From Pseudophaeomoniella oleicola (Eukaryota; Ascomycota; Eurotiomycetes; Phaeomoniellales; Phaeomoniellaceae): a stretch of DNA of 64,000 nucleotides. Below are positions 1 through 14,283 of the stretch, in pieces. The position numbers were made by a program, and so were the translations under genes. Below the pieces are notes generated by a model. It was not told the DNA's origin. It worked only from the letters and a program-made list of their open reading frames with translations, and did not search any database. Every line of letters starts with the position of its first letter. The stretch's first letter is position 1. The DNA is taken from assembly GCA_003868215.1 (NCBI GenBank), contig QWDQ01000022.1:1-64000 (forward strand). Direction: 5' to 3'.

Positions 1-62
1 ACATTAATTTTTTTTTTTTTTTTCCCCTCGTAACACCAAATTTTAAAACAAAAAAAAAAAAC

Positions 63-64
<2 letters not shown>

Positions 65-123
<59 letters not shown>
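65..123. repeat. Poly-C homopolymer (59 bp)
   Basis: An uninterrupted run of C follows an A-rich stretch. Homopolymer G/C runs this long are rare in fungal nuclear DNA and hard to sequence, so the length may be inexact. Confidence 0.9.
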
Positions 124-155
124 ATTATCTGAGTTATACTCCTATATACCCAAGG

Positions 156-181
156 TATATATATATATATATATATATATT
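156..181. repeat. TA dinucleotide microsatellite
   Basis: Simple alternating TA tract in the non-coding flank. Confidence 0.85.
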
Positions 182-373
182 ACCATATAAGAGAGAAAGA
201 AGAAGTATGTACGACCTATCTAGCTAGAGAGAGGCAACTAGATAATTACATACCTACACAATCACCAAGTTTTTTTTTTAGTTTTTTTTTTCTTTTCCCC
301 TTTCCCCATGGGTATAATATATATATTATCTAATACCAGATACAACATAAGCATCTTCAGGGACCAGAAATGA

Positions 374-413
374 TAGGTAGGTAGGTAGGTAGGTAGGTAG
401 GTACCTAGGTAGG
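374..413. repeat. TAGG/GGTA tetranucleotide repeat
   Basis: About nine tandem copies of a TAGG unit, ending in the palindromic variant TACCTAGGTA. Similar TACCTAGGTA and TAGATAGGTA words recur through the first 600 bases and again near 34,471. Confidence 0.85.
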
Positions 414-961
414 CAAGTATTCTACCTACATAATTACCTAGTTTACACTGTGTGCTTAGATAGTTGTTGATCTGGTCTGGTTGTTTGTTGGGTGATGATC
501 AAAGGATTTACTTGGGTGGATAAGGTAGATAGATAGGTACCTCGCTAACGAAGATATATAGGTAGATAGGTATATTAGATAGATACCTCATCGACGAAGA
601 ATGGAAAGGAAGATATTTGAACATGGTAGATGGATGGATTGCAGAACTTTTTTCGAATTCGTAAAACATTCTTTTTCATGCCTGCCTGCCTGCTAGGAGC
701 TTTTTCTATCGGGGAGAGAGTAGAACTAGATCGATTCTAGCAAGAAATAAGAGGGATACAATCAACATCAACATCTCCATCTGGTTCCTCTTTCCATTAC
801 TACACATCCTGTAGCATTTGAGAAAGTGGCTCCTTTCTCATCATGCCATTCTGCGTGGTGCTGGGAAAACAGGCTTGGAACTGCAACAAGAAATGGTCGA
901 TAAAACAAGCAAGCAAAGAACCCGATGTACATGCGCCACATTCAACACAGCTTCTCTCCAT

Positions 962-3527
<2,566 letters not shown>

Positions 3528-4311
3528 ATTGGCAGAGGTCTTTGAGAAGGAAAATATACAGATTCTTGGAAATTGACAAGCGGAAGTGAGATGTTGTTCT
3601 GCGAACACACCTTGTAGAGAACTTTTTTGAGAAAAGTTGAAGGATTATTATCAGAAGAGGCGGAGAAGAGTCCGCAGCGGATCTTCCCAATTTTTTTTCT
3701 GCCACTTGAATTTGAACAGTGCCCTGGAAAATCTTGGCGTTATTCTAGACCGTTTTGTTTTGCCCTGCTCGCCTGGACGAGTGATACGTTATCAACGTTG
3801 CGTGGCAGCAGATGGCCTCCCTTTATCGTACATTCTATCTTGCTTACCCAGGTACGGCTGTTAGATTAAGGGGCCATGGCTCCCATTGACTGAGCTCCCT
3901 CTACGAGCCTCTATATCAATGATCGTGAGCAGGAAAATGACCAGTAGGCTGTCTAGTAGAACCGTTCTCATAATGTACAATTCATCGAAAAGGACGTTGG
4001 GAGTCTTCTCCATCAGATTGGCCTTAGCTATGTGCAAAATATCTGGATTCTGATTCCTCCTCAAAATTGGCCCTACTCTTGATCCTATCCAGCATCAACA
4101 ATAAGAGAAAGGCCTACTTAGCAGAACATCCAGCACTAGAAGTAGCAATTGATGCATTACATTAACAGTCAAATTTTGTGACAGATGAACAAACTCCCAG
4201 ACAAAGGGGTATCGAGCAGAGGCCCAAAAGTAGTAACCCGAACGCCATCGCAAAAGAAACGAAAGACAAACGTCATTAGTCATCAGAGGTCGTAATCGAA
4301 ACGGATACTTT
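3528..4311. other. Intergenic: Ssb promoter/5' UTR and Rax2 3' UTR
   Basis: About 780 bp with no supported gene. As both flanking genes are on the minus strand, the Ssb-proximal part should hold its promoter and 5' UTR and the distal part the Rax2 3' UTR. No TATA box or regulatory motif could be assigned with confidence. Confidence 0.5.
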
Positions 4312-7300
4312 TTACACGCGTGGCGCCTGGCCTCCACCACCTCGTCCTAGATCTTGGAACAGGTGCTCGGGTGGTACGCGGCTGAGGTTCGAATTCTTGT
4401 CGGTGTAAGACGCAGGGATGGCGCTATAGCCTTGCCTGTGTCGTTGTACTCGGTCGATTATGAAACCAATGAGGATTATTAAGAAGAGGACGCCGAGGGC
4501 TGCGCATAGAGACACAAGAATCACAATACCCTTGGAGTGATGATGCCCTGTATTGCTGTTAGAGAAATCGCACGTTTCAGGTTTTCGGGGACTTACTAGA
4601 GCCTGGCAAAGATACTGTATTTGAGCTAATGAGCTGGCTTAAGGATCCGGCGCTGCCGTCGGAGGTGGTCGAAAGGATGAACGGCTCGAATGTAGTGCCG
4701 TTGAATAACGCTGCAGAAGCGTTTCCAAAGTTGGGAAGGTTGAGCTGGCCAGTCACAAGAAGTACTTGCCTATCCTGAAGGAAGTTCGTGCTGTCGTGGC
4801 TTTTGGTAACGTCCAAAACTTGAAGCCCTCGAATCTGTGTACCATCACCGAATACGTCGCCGACAGGTTCTTGCTTATGATCATTGACGTATACCAAGTA
4901 ACTTGAACCGTTGGTCGCTGTGCCACTGATCCAGATCCTTGAAGCGTCATCAGCTGCCGGCGTCATGGCAGTAACAGGACCAGGGACGGCCGAAAGGGGT
5001 ATTGATGAAGACCACCTTTGCTTTTTGGCATCGTATGATGCCATCACTGTTGCATTGCCGTTCACAGAGAGGTTCCCTGCCACAATGAGGGTCCTATCAG
5101 ACGCCCATGTAAATGCTGTTGCAATTCCACCCAACCCTATCCCAGGATTTGACCATTGTCCGTTGGACGTGTCAAACACACACACAGTTGAGCATCCAAG
5201 GGAGCCTGCCGAGTCGAAATTGCCGCCAACGAAGACTTCAGTAGACCTTGGGCGTATGGTAATAGTGTTAACTACGACATTGCGTCCAGAGAGTGCTGGT
5301 GGTTGGGTCTCGACATATTGACCCTGCAAGAGATTATAGAGCACCAGGCCATTGACATCTGAGCCAGACACTGTCCCTGCGATACTGCCACCAACGAACA
5401 ATGTGTCAGTATGAATAGCCAGAGCATATACAGTAGAGTCTGTGTCAACGCCTGATGTGAAGCCAGTAACTGCATCGTTGTTCGAGCCATTGAGGAAGAG
5501 GACATTATGGATGGTAGAGCCATTGGATGCTGTAGCGCTAAAATGTCCACCGAGGACTGTGACATTCCGACCTCCATTGCTGTAGTAGACACCTGTGACC
5601 ACTCCATGAACCTCTGGCGACGAGGTGGAAGCTCTTTTCGACAGAGTTGACTGCATCCGGCTGGACTCAATGCGAATAGGTAGCTGGCTGATAGATTGAG
5701 CAGATGATGATCCCGAAAGTGACACTGCACCACTGACGGCTAATCCCTGAGAAGAGAATGTCCCAGCAAGGAGAGGTGAGGAGCCGGTAACGTTAGCATA
5801 AGCGGTCAGTCGGCCAGAGTAAGCTGTTTGAGTACCGTTAAGGTTCTGAAGCCAGTTACGCTGCGATGGAACCCATATAGCGAACCCATCTACATCCACC
5901 GCCTCGTTGCCGCCAAACGAAGAAATCTGCGAGAAATCGCCGCTGAAAGTGATTGTCGTTTCCGGCGTACTCGAGATGTTGATGAGTAGTGGCACCACAG
6001 AATTGACAGGACCATTGACACCGCGACCGAGAGCAATCCATTGCCTTTCGGATGTGGAATAAGCAGCGAGGTTATTGAGCCCGTTAATGCTCGGAGTACT
6101 CGTGTTTGTGAAGTTACCGCCGACGTAGACGAGATCCCCAAAATTGTACATCGATGACACAGGAGCATTGAGCCCGTCACCTGGTAATGACTGTGTTTGG
6201 TTATCTGAAAAAGCCATGATGTTCTCAAACACACTATCGGAGAATCTTCCAGCAGCGTAAATCGTGCTGCCAACTGTGATGAGAGCATTGACTGCGGCGC
6301 CGTCATCAAGGTCATTACCCGCCCGATTTATCGCGGAGGTGGAAAAATCAGTGCTGACTACAACTTCATTAGGGTTGAATTCAAACATGCCGTTCAGGCC
6401 GCCTGTTGAGGTCACAAGTTCAAATCTGACACGGGAGGCCACGATCTGAATATCACTAGCCGAACCAGAGACTGGAGCCAGGGTCACTCTAGGCCGGAAC
6501 GAATCGCTAGCAGCATCCACGTAACCCATGAATATGGTGTCATATTTGTCGTAGTTGTTTGTTTGAGAGATGACGGTACTGACGGATTCGTTTGCTTCTG
6601 TTCCGGTCGCTGCATATGTGCCAGTCACGTTTACTGCCCCTCTGGATGAGCAACTGTTACTCTGCAAGCAGCCAGGCGTGTATATGGTGACGGAGTAGTT
6701 ACCAGCCTGTTTGACATCAGGCATGAACAGAACTGAGGCCGTGGAAGCATTCGATGAATCAATCACAGCGGTTAAATATTCGGACTCGCTCAGTCCAGAT
6801 GGTGTGACCGTCCAGGAACCGGTAGTCGTAGCAGCCGATCCGAAAGCTTCCCCTGAGCACGAAGGCTCATTGAAGTTATTGACAGCATATGCATAGATGT
6901 CATCCTCAAAGAGCTCAATACCATCGAGACCTCCGCCATTTCCATACCACTCAGAAATATCCATGCGGAAAGCGTTGATACCAACGGGATTAACGAAATG
7001 AAAATCCTGGTAAGGGTTGCTATCGTTGTGGGATAATGGACAAGTGGCATCACAATACGCAGCTTCACCCGTCGAAGGATCTATGTAAGTAAGGTTCATG
7101 ATCCCATTGAGTGGCAATGCAGTAAAGCGGAAAGTCCTAGTGCCACGTCCATCCTGGTTGGTGTTCCACAGCCTCAGCAAAGTCGGGATGTAGCCGAATG
7201 ACATTGTCGCTTGCCAATAACCGGCGGTATTGTCTGCCAAAAGCCATGTGTTTCCTGCGCCATTTGTCCCATTTGCCTTGCATACGACATTCGTCGGGTC

Positions 7301-8050
7301 GTTAAACCCATCTGTTTCAGAAGTCGAGCCAGAAGTGATATTCGCGCTTGACAGGTTGATCACTTGTCCATCTCGTCGAGTAGGAGTTGTGGCGTTTCCA
7401 AGCCCAGTGAAGGAACCCCCGAATACAACGTGACCATTTGGAGCTCTCGTTATTGAAGTGACTGGTCCATTGAACCCTGCAAAAGCTAAATTGGCCCAAC
7501 CTGAGGTACCTACCCAAGCAATGGCATTAGTGGAGTTTGCTGCCTTGAAAGAGCCTCCGACATATACTGAATTGGTTCCCTGATCACATAATACGGACGA
7601 GACCGTGCCTTGTATGCCTGGTAGAGGTGTGACTTCTGTTGTATTTGGGTTGACCAAAGCGATGGCCTGTGCATCAACACCACCTAGACTCGTGAAATTT
7701 CCCCCGACAACGATCCCGGCCAAGGTACCATCCTGCATCACGAACGGACACATGGTAGTGATACCTGCATCCGCATCAGCAACATCAGCAAAGACGCCGC
7801 TCCCGAGCGACGCGATGATTGATTGTGAGCCATTATTATTTGCTCCCTCTCTTTGCTCGGTATACTGATACAACGAGATGGCATCAAAACCACCAGCGAG
7901 CGCAACATGGCCGAGGGAGGAGAGATCGAGGTTCGTCGATGGTACAGGCGTTAGGGACGCTCCTTGCGTGAAAGGGAGGGTTGAAACTAGGAGAATTGTC
8001 TGCCATAACCGTTGACATAACGCTATGTCATCCCTTCCGGAGAACCTCAT
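4312..8050 (-). CDS. RAX2: Rax2-like cortical cell-polarity marker
   Basis: Large single-pass membrane glycoprotein of the Rax2 family, which marks cortical sites in bud-site selection and hyphal polarity. Two exons, 4597-8050 and 4312-4547, encode 1229 residues. An N-terminal signal peptide (hydrophobic ILLVSTLPFTQGA, roughly residues 18-31) leads a very long extracellular region. That region has repeated beta-propeller/kelch-like units of the type 'VYVGGSF', 'LFVGGSIAG' and 'VFVGGNF', and many N-glycosylation sequons. The second exon supplies the transmembrane helix (GIVILVSLCAALGVLFLIIL) and a short cytoplasmic tail ending near RVPPEHLFQDLG, a conserved feature of fungal Rax2. The 49-bp intron (GTAAGT...CAG, 4548-4596) sits just before the membrane span; without it the protein would lose its anchor. 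The start is the ATG opening the signal peptide. Confidence 0.93.
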
Positions 8051-10688
8051 CGCCGTCTCCTACGGCGAAAAGCCTTTTCTCTGCCCAATATTTTCAGGCT
8101 TTCCTCTTCGACGCAAATGTGGTGATGGTGCTACACACAGGCGGGAAGTGTGACCTCCTACAGGCTCATGAAGCGACTTTTCGCAGCAACCGGCCGCGTT
8201 GAGGTTGTTTGTGTGGTGTCTGGATTTAGAAAGAAATACACATATGTCGAAATATGGGTCGGAATGGAGGTGTTCAAGGAAAAAAGATGCAAACGAGCGA
8301 AAGTCGGATCCTGGACCGGAAATTAGAAGAGTACAATGATGATGATGGTGAGAAAGAAGACGAAGACTAGGATCGAGAAGCTGGTGACAGCATGAATGTG
8401 AGGAAATCATACGGCATTGAAATTTCGGGGGGCCATTTTCCACACTTGACACGGCCACTGGAGTAGCTCCTCAGGCACAAGTTCACACCAAGATGTAATA
8501 GTGTTACGCAGTGCGATACGGGACATTTATTTTGATGATTTGTTACGGCTTACGGGCGAACCTGGAGAGCTTCTAAGCGAATCAGAAAGGGAATTGAAGT
8601 CTGGATCTTCCTCTTCAGGCTAAGTGCCCTCCACTACACGGAAAGTTAAACGAGACCTTGTACTATGTAGTAGGGGGCACTCATCTTGCATCCTTGTATA
8701 ATTACTTTCCTTGACGAATCAAACATTGACCTTGTGCACCGGGTATGATAGGTACCTGCCAGTACCTGTCATGGATGTGTTAAGTACCACACCTATCTCA
8801 CTGTAATTTGAGTTCGTTGTAAGCACATAGGTGCTTTACCTTATCTCTTCGGGACCTGTGGCTTAACTAAAGACCACTACAGTAATAGCCAATATTACCA
8901 GTAACTATACGGCAAGGTATTTTACTAGGGCATCATTAGTAACCTTCCAACATACCAATCCAAGCAAACAAAAGGAAAGATTCCTGCCCTGTTTATCTCC
9001 CCTCAGCAACCAATGGCAGCAATGTTCCAACTATGTCATTGGAGCTGGTGTCATCATCATCATCTATCAAGAGGATAGAGAAAATGCCGAGTAACATCAT
9101 CCCGTCCGCTGTGAACTGACCTGCGAGGCCACCCACCACCCGAGGAAGAGTGTGTTGTATTCGAAAACATACAGAGTACCGGGTAATGAATAATGTTAAC
9201 CAACGTGGCTGAATGGGATTGTGATCGTCGCACCACCGCCTTAGGTACCACTCTAGACTTCTCGCTTCTCTCATACATACATCTACACCTGCCTTAGTAT
9301 CGACACCTACCAGACCTAATGATCACCCATGCTAGATCATCCGATTTATGCGTCTTCCTGGAATCTCGACCGCCCAGTTGACGCCTCCATGTTGCTCTAC
9401 GGTCATTATCAACGATGACTGCGGAAACAGATATCTCTTGCCGAACTCTCAGAAGTAGTCACCCCTCATCTATCTGTGAAGATTGATTGATTGCTTCTTC
9501 GCTCAATTCACTTTATTCCAACGTCTTATTGCGGATTTTTCCAGTACATATACATCTGCCCATGAGGCCAATGCAGGAAAAGGTCGTGGTCCTGTAGCCA
9601 TGCAGCCATGGTTGACAGAATCCAAGCGCTGAACACTCCTTAGCGGCTGCATCAATATTTATGCAGCTTTTCTGCAATTACATGTCTTTATTGCATACAA
9701 GTTCCGCAAGAGGAGTGAGATCGAGGGGATCGATCAGCAACTGAAACTTCACACTTCTCTATTTACTACTTAGCCATAAGTTAGATGCCCTGAAATAGAC
9801 AATATATCTTTCAGTAACGTGGTCACTGCATCGTCTTGGAAAACGTACTCTCCCTATGTCTTTGCGGTTACTGGTGCAGGTTCTAACTGAGGTAGATACG
9901 GATATACTATCTAGTATGTATTAAGATTCATCTGTAGTATCCAGTCTCCGGTTGAGTGAATATGCTGTCCTGCATTGGATTTGTATATCTTCAATTATTC
10001 TACCTAAATAGCAATCATCTAGGTATGTACCTACTCAAATGTGTCATCATCATCATCATCATCATCATCATCTCTCTCTCCCTGACCGTCTTTTCTCATG
10101 TACTTGTTAAACTCACACTTCAAAGCCAAAGCGTGATTCTTCGAGAGACTCCACTCACCCGATAAGTTATACAAGAATATAATTTCTAGCGAGTCCAACG
10201 CCGTCCAGATCGGAGGAATCTGTCAGACATACATCCCATATAAAAACCCTCGATCTTGTTGGTAGTTCACTGCTGTGCGAAAAACAGTATCTATCCTGAA
10301 CTAATTACACCCGAAGCTCATAATGAGTGCCGCGGCTTGTTGATATTGGATTTGGAAATGTACATATCCCAGCACTCGAGAATGCGTCTACTACCAAACG
10401 CCGTTCCACTATCAGATTGTACGAAGATTACTACCTCGTTGTTCTCCTTGTACTGTTCCTTAGCTTTCCTTGCCGGTCGTTGGTATGCAATAGTGTAGTA
10501 TAGGTATCTTGTAGATAAGGTAGTCATGGTTTGATTCTTTGATACATGAAATATAATTTCGAAAACCAAAAGCGCAAAAAAAGATCAGTGTTATCCGCTA
10601 TGACCAGATCAACCCATACTAGACTACACTCTCTTCCCTTCAACCTTGATTCATCGTCATATATACGCTTTCTTTCCATCGGTCTTCT
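8051..10688. other. Gene-poor intergenic region, 2.6 kb
   Basis: No ORF here shows coding character or a recognisable domain. The Rax2-proximal part should contain its promoter and 5' UTR; the distal end is the 3' side of the Vps3844 gene. A CAT trinucleotide repeat lies at 10,044-10,072 and a TACTATGTAGTA near-palindrome at 8661-8672. Confidence 0.5.
10044..10072. repeat. CAT trinucleotide microsatellite
   Basis: About nine or ten CAT units followed directly by a CT-rich stretch, in non-coding DNA. Confidence 0.85.
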
Positions 10689-12094
10689 CTACTTCTGCGC
10701 TCGGGGACCACTGACACCAGCTCCAAGCACTCCCGGAAGTGGTTGACTTCCCATACTGTACAATAACCCGATACCACCTGCGATCATGGCAGCCATTGAT
10801 ACACCAAATCCTGCAAAGAGCCAGAAGGGTACACTGATATCCTTCTTCTGGCACGCGTTGCCGCCCCAGTTTACTATTCCGCCCTGACCGTTTCCACTAG
10901 ATGTGGCTTTGCAAGAACAGCTCCAGCATTCAGGAGCAGACGCATCGTCACCGGTGGTTGGTTTGTGGAGGAGAGTGCAGGCTCCGTGGGAAGAACATTC
11001 GTTGGTACCGGATTTGCATTCTGAGAGAGAGGCAAAGCAGTGGGGAATTTTCTGGTTCGAGATCGGAAGAGTGGAGTTGGAGGCAGCGTTGGGAATGACA
11101 GTGTGGATCTTTGGGGGAGAAAAGGCGTCGACAGCGGTAAGAGGTTCTTCTTGAGAGAGCCGGCGAGGATGAAGAGGGTGCTTCCTTGCCGTCTTGGTGG
11201 AAGTGGGCAGAACAAGAATAGTTGTTTCGCGAGAGGCGAGCTTGGCATCTACTGCGGCCGCAGCACGAACCTCTTGGAAGACAGTTGAAATACGATCGTT
11301 CGAGTTCTGTTTCACCCGTTAGGCTTCTATGCACAATGGAGCTATGTCAGGTATCTCATACTCTGGGGAACGCAAAGCGCACAAAAGTTTTCTTGTCGAA
11401 AGGCATCTTATAGACTCGCTCCAGGAGATCAGCGTCGGCCACATCCTGTTCGATGCCGAAAATAGAGGCATCCGAAAGATTGACACAGTCCTGTAATTGA
11501 CGGTCAGCGTCACATCCGGTAGCTGCGAGAGTCCCAACTAACCTCATCCATTATTTGTACATCAACCCTCAATCCAGATGTGCCAGTTCGAGAAAGTGAA
11601 CAGACACCAAGCAAACCAGTCAACATCTGGTCATATATGTTATCACTCTGGATATCTGCCACTTCGATCGTTGGTGCGATCCTTAATTTCTCGGCTCCTA
11701 AAAGACTGATTAGCCTTCCACCGAGAGAACCTGTATGTGAAGCCAGCGCACCTCCAACAGTAAAGTCCCATCCCTCAAGCGCAACAGCTAACTTTGGAAC
11801 ATTTTGCGAAGTTGAATCCGCAAGAAGAGGTCTTTGAGCTCCACCAAAAGTGTTCAAAATGTTCAAAGTATCTTCAGACACTTCGCCGATCGATTCCCTC
11901 AGGTTGGTATCTAGCCGGCGGTCAAGTATCAACTGCGCGGTCTCCAACGAGACCTGTCTTGACTGCGGCTCTGATGCAGACATGTCTTGAGAGTTGTCGA
12001 GAGTGTATATGAAAGCTTGTCTCGGGAGTGAAGAGGCAGCGATGGCAGAGGTGACCGAGGTGGTGATTGTGAGATATTGGAGGGAAAACTTCAT
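10689..12094 (-). CDS. Vps3844/DUF3844-type membrane protein
   Basis: Ascomycete type I membrane protein with the C-terminal domain known as DUF3844/Vps3844, linked in the family name to vacuolar sorting. Exons 11543-12094, 11362-11490 and 10689-11306 give 432 residues; introns are GT-AG and phase 0. The N-terminus MKFSLQYLTITTSVTSAIAA is a signal peptide. The lumenal region carries a cysteine-rich module (CFASLSECKSGTNECSSHG, then CWSCSC and ACQKKD). A transmembrane helix (FWLFAGFGVSMAAMIAGGIG) and a short tail follow, the order expected for this family. The Cys-rich module plus the adjacent helix is the diagnostic part; the long N-terminal half is poorly conserved between species. Biochemical role is not known to me beyond the family label. 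Confidence 0.88.
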
Positions 12095-12855
12095 GATTGC
12101 GCCTAGTGCCCGCGATGGGCGTGCGACCTGTTCAAGAAGGTTGGATCAAACTAGATCAGTCACCAGGCTGCAGTTTGTTGGCACAGCTGTGGTGCAATCA
12201 AGTCTTCGAATGTCTGCGGTGGTTGATGAGTATCTTTGTATGAAATGCTTCTTGAGAGTTGCCATCATCGCTTGCTCCGCGGGACTTAAGCTTTAACCAA
12301 TGAAAACGCGCTCCTTCAATTATTTGATAGGCCCACTACAACGCCTCACCTGTGCGGGTCTGTGAGCATCAACACTCAAAATAGTGATATTAGTAGAATC
12401 ATTCTCAATACAATCAACCTGCGATGGAATAAACATAGGTCTCACTGGGAAGGCTTCGAAAATAAATCTAGTCATATGCAAAATATCACCCTCCCAAAAC
12501 GGTCGGAGGTACGGTACATGGTAAGATACAAATCGCCTAACCCCTGCCATGCGTTTTTGGCTAATGTCCCTATTGACAGACCGGACAGTCCCAATAGGAC
12601 CAGCCTTACAACCTGGATCGATCCCAATATAACTTATGCCAAACCCAAAAACAACATCGCTTGCAAACGGGGTACTGATGAGCAAATTCTGTAGCATAGG
12701 AAATGATACAAAACGAAGGTAGTAGGGCGTAAGTCGTAAAGGAAAGAGAATTCTTCCCTCAAAGAGTAAGCGTTTCATAAGAAATGCCGCAGACATAGAT
12801 CTGCGTAGGTCGGCTCAACCTAAGTTATTGCAATAATTGTTTCAGAGCCTCGAGC
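12095..12855. other. Intergenic, no supported gene
   Basis: A 158-codon minus-strand frame occurs at 12,320-12,796, but it resembles no family I know, has no introns or signal, and overlaps a comparable frame on the other strand. The half next to 12,094 should be the promoter of the Vps3844-type gene. Confidence 0.4.
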
Positions 12856-14283
12856 TCACGAGGTTTCTCTTGCTCCTTCATATCTCCCAGACTCCAACTG
12901 GCTGGGACTTGGATTGGCCGTTGATGCGTCAGCTGGCCGAGTGTTGGGACCTGACCGACTGGGGAAAGTTGGCAGGCGAATATTGGGAAGTCTGGCACGC
13001 CAGCCAAATGTTTGCGACGTAGCAACATCACTGTTGGTGTTAACTGCCGGGGATTGTCGTGGAGTCCTTCCCCATCTCTCACGAGGTGGACCAGGCCCTC
13101 TGACACCGCTACGGAATCGATCATTGTCGTTATAGATCAAAGACATAAACCGACCTGGCACGATCATTCTTTGTCTGTAACCTAGCCCTCTTGAACCTGC
13201 ATCACTGGCATATGCGAACTGCGGCTGTTGTGGCATGTTTCCTCGCTGACGTCTTCCGGTCCTGTCAGTATCCGGTAAATCTGCACCCTCGGGACGAGGT
13301 TTTGGGGTGTAGTAATCTGCCTTGCACAGTGGACAGCATGCTCTTCGACTAGTTAACCACGGATCGACGCAAGATGCGTGGAAGGCATGACCACATGTCA
13401 AACCTCGCACGTCATCGTCATATTCGATAACGTCCAGACAGATGGCACAGGAATCTCCAGGGGTATTGAGCATCTCTGCCGGTACCGCCGTTTGAATTGG
13501 GTCGTAGTCTTCGTCTTCAACATCAGTAGCTGCTTCTTTACCAGGTTCACCAGGCACCTGCGTCGCAGTTGTGGCCGGCCTCTCAGCCTCATCATTATTC
13601 GCGAAGTCGACGTGGGAAATAGCTTCTTTCCGAGAATCTGACTCGCTCTCCTTAGGTGGGACTGAGGGGTTTGCAGACAAGGCAGAGCCAAGATCAACTT
13701 CCTTGGTTGTCTGCAGTGCGTCTGCGGTTGAAGCTTTGGCGACTGGAACGGCGGTTCCCTCTTCATCCTTCACACTACCTTCTCGTGATGGAGGCGCTGT
13801 AATTCCACCTGCGGTGGACAATCCTTCCTGAGCACGAGATGATCTCCAAGTTTTATATTTTGTCATAGGGAAGCGCTCATTGACTTCTTCGATGGTCATG
13901 AGCTTCTTCTCTCTTCTTCTCCGAGGGCGAGGCATGGCTGCTAGGTCGATCGGCTCCCCATCTTCACCATTTCTCAGTTGACGGTTACGTTGGTTATATC
14001 TGAAGCAGTATTTGACACCCACAATGATCCTGCGAGAAAGTAAGCACTGAGATTATGAGGCATTGAATCCCACCACAGTAGAGCCGCACCAGAGATTCGT
14101 GAAGACCACGCCAAATCCCAACGCAACGAAGAAGAGCAGCGGTGAACTTGTGGGTCCACTACCGCCGCCGCCGCCACCACCACCTCCCGATGCCGATGTT
14201 GTTGCTGCCGGAGCAGAAGTTGCGCTCACTGCCGCCGCCATTGTTGAAGTTGAAGTGGGATGTCCTGTACACTGGTCAGCCAT
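12856..14283 (-). CDS. Membrane-anchored RING-H2 E3 ubiquitin ligase
   Basis: Predicted E3 ligase. Two exons, 14090-14283 and 12856-14029, join as TG|G (Trp) and encode 455 residues. The first exon gives a low-complexity Ala/Ser/Thr N-terminus, a run of nine glycines, and a hydrophobic span (LLFFVALGFGVVFTNLWIIV) that should anchor the protein. Near the middle is a RING-H2 finger: CAICLDVIEYDDDVRGLTCG, then HAFHASC, and finally CCPLC; spacing is C-x2-C-x14-C-x-H-x2-H-x2-C-x10-C-x2-C. Before it lies an acidic, Ser/Pro-rich linker and after it a basic, Arg/Pro-rich tail, both probably disordered. The layout resembles fungal membrane-bound RING ligases at endosome/vacuole or ER. Substrates and exact compartment cannot be read from sequence. 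Confidence 0.9.

Larger units (their letters stand above)
1..961. other. Low-complexity flank and presumed 3' UTR of the Ssb gene
   Basis: No supported gene. The stretch holds T and A homopolymers, a very long poly-C run, a TA dinucleotide tract, a GGTA-type tandem repeat and several short TAGATAGGTA-like variants. The last few hundred bases before the Ssb stop codon are probably its 3' UTR. Small ORFs here overlap the antisense of Ssb and have no family resemblance. Confidence 0.6.

Noticed and set aside
8060-8458. 132-codon minus-strand frame upstream of Rax2
   Set aside because: Lies in the expected Rax2 5' UTR, has His and Ser low complexity from simple repeats, and no family resemblance.
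12320-12796. 158-codon minus-strand frame
   Set aside because: No domain, no start context, overlapping comparable frame on the other strand; more likely chance.
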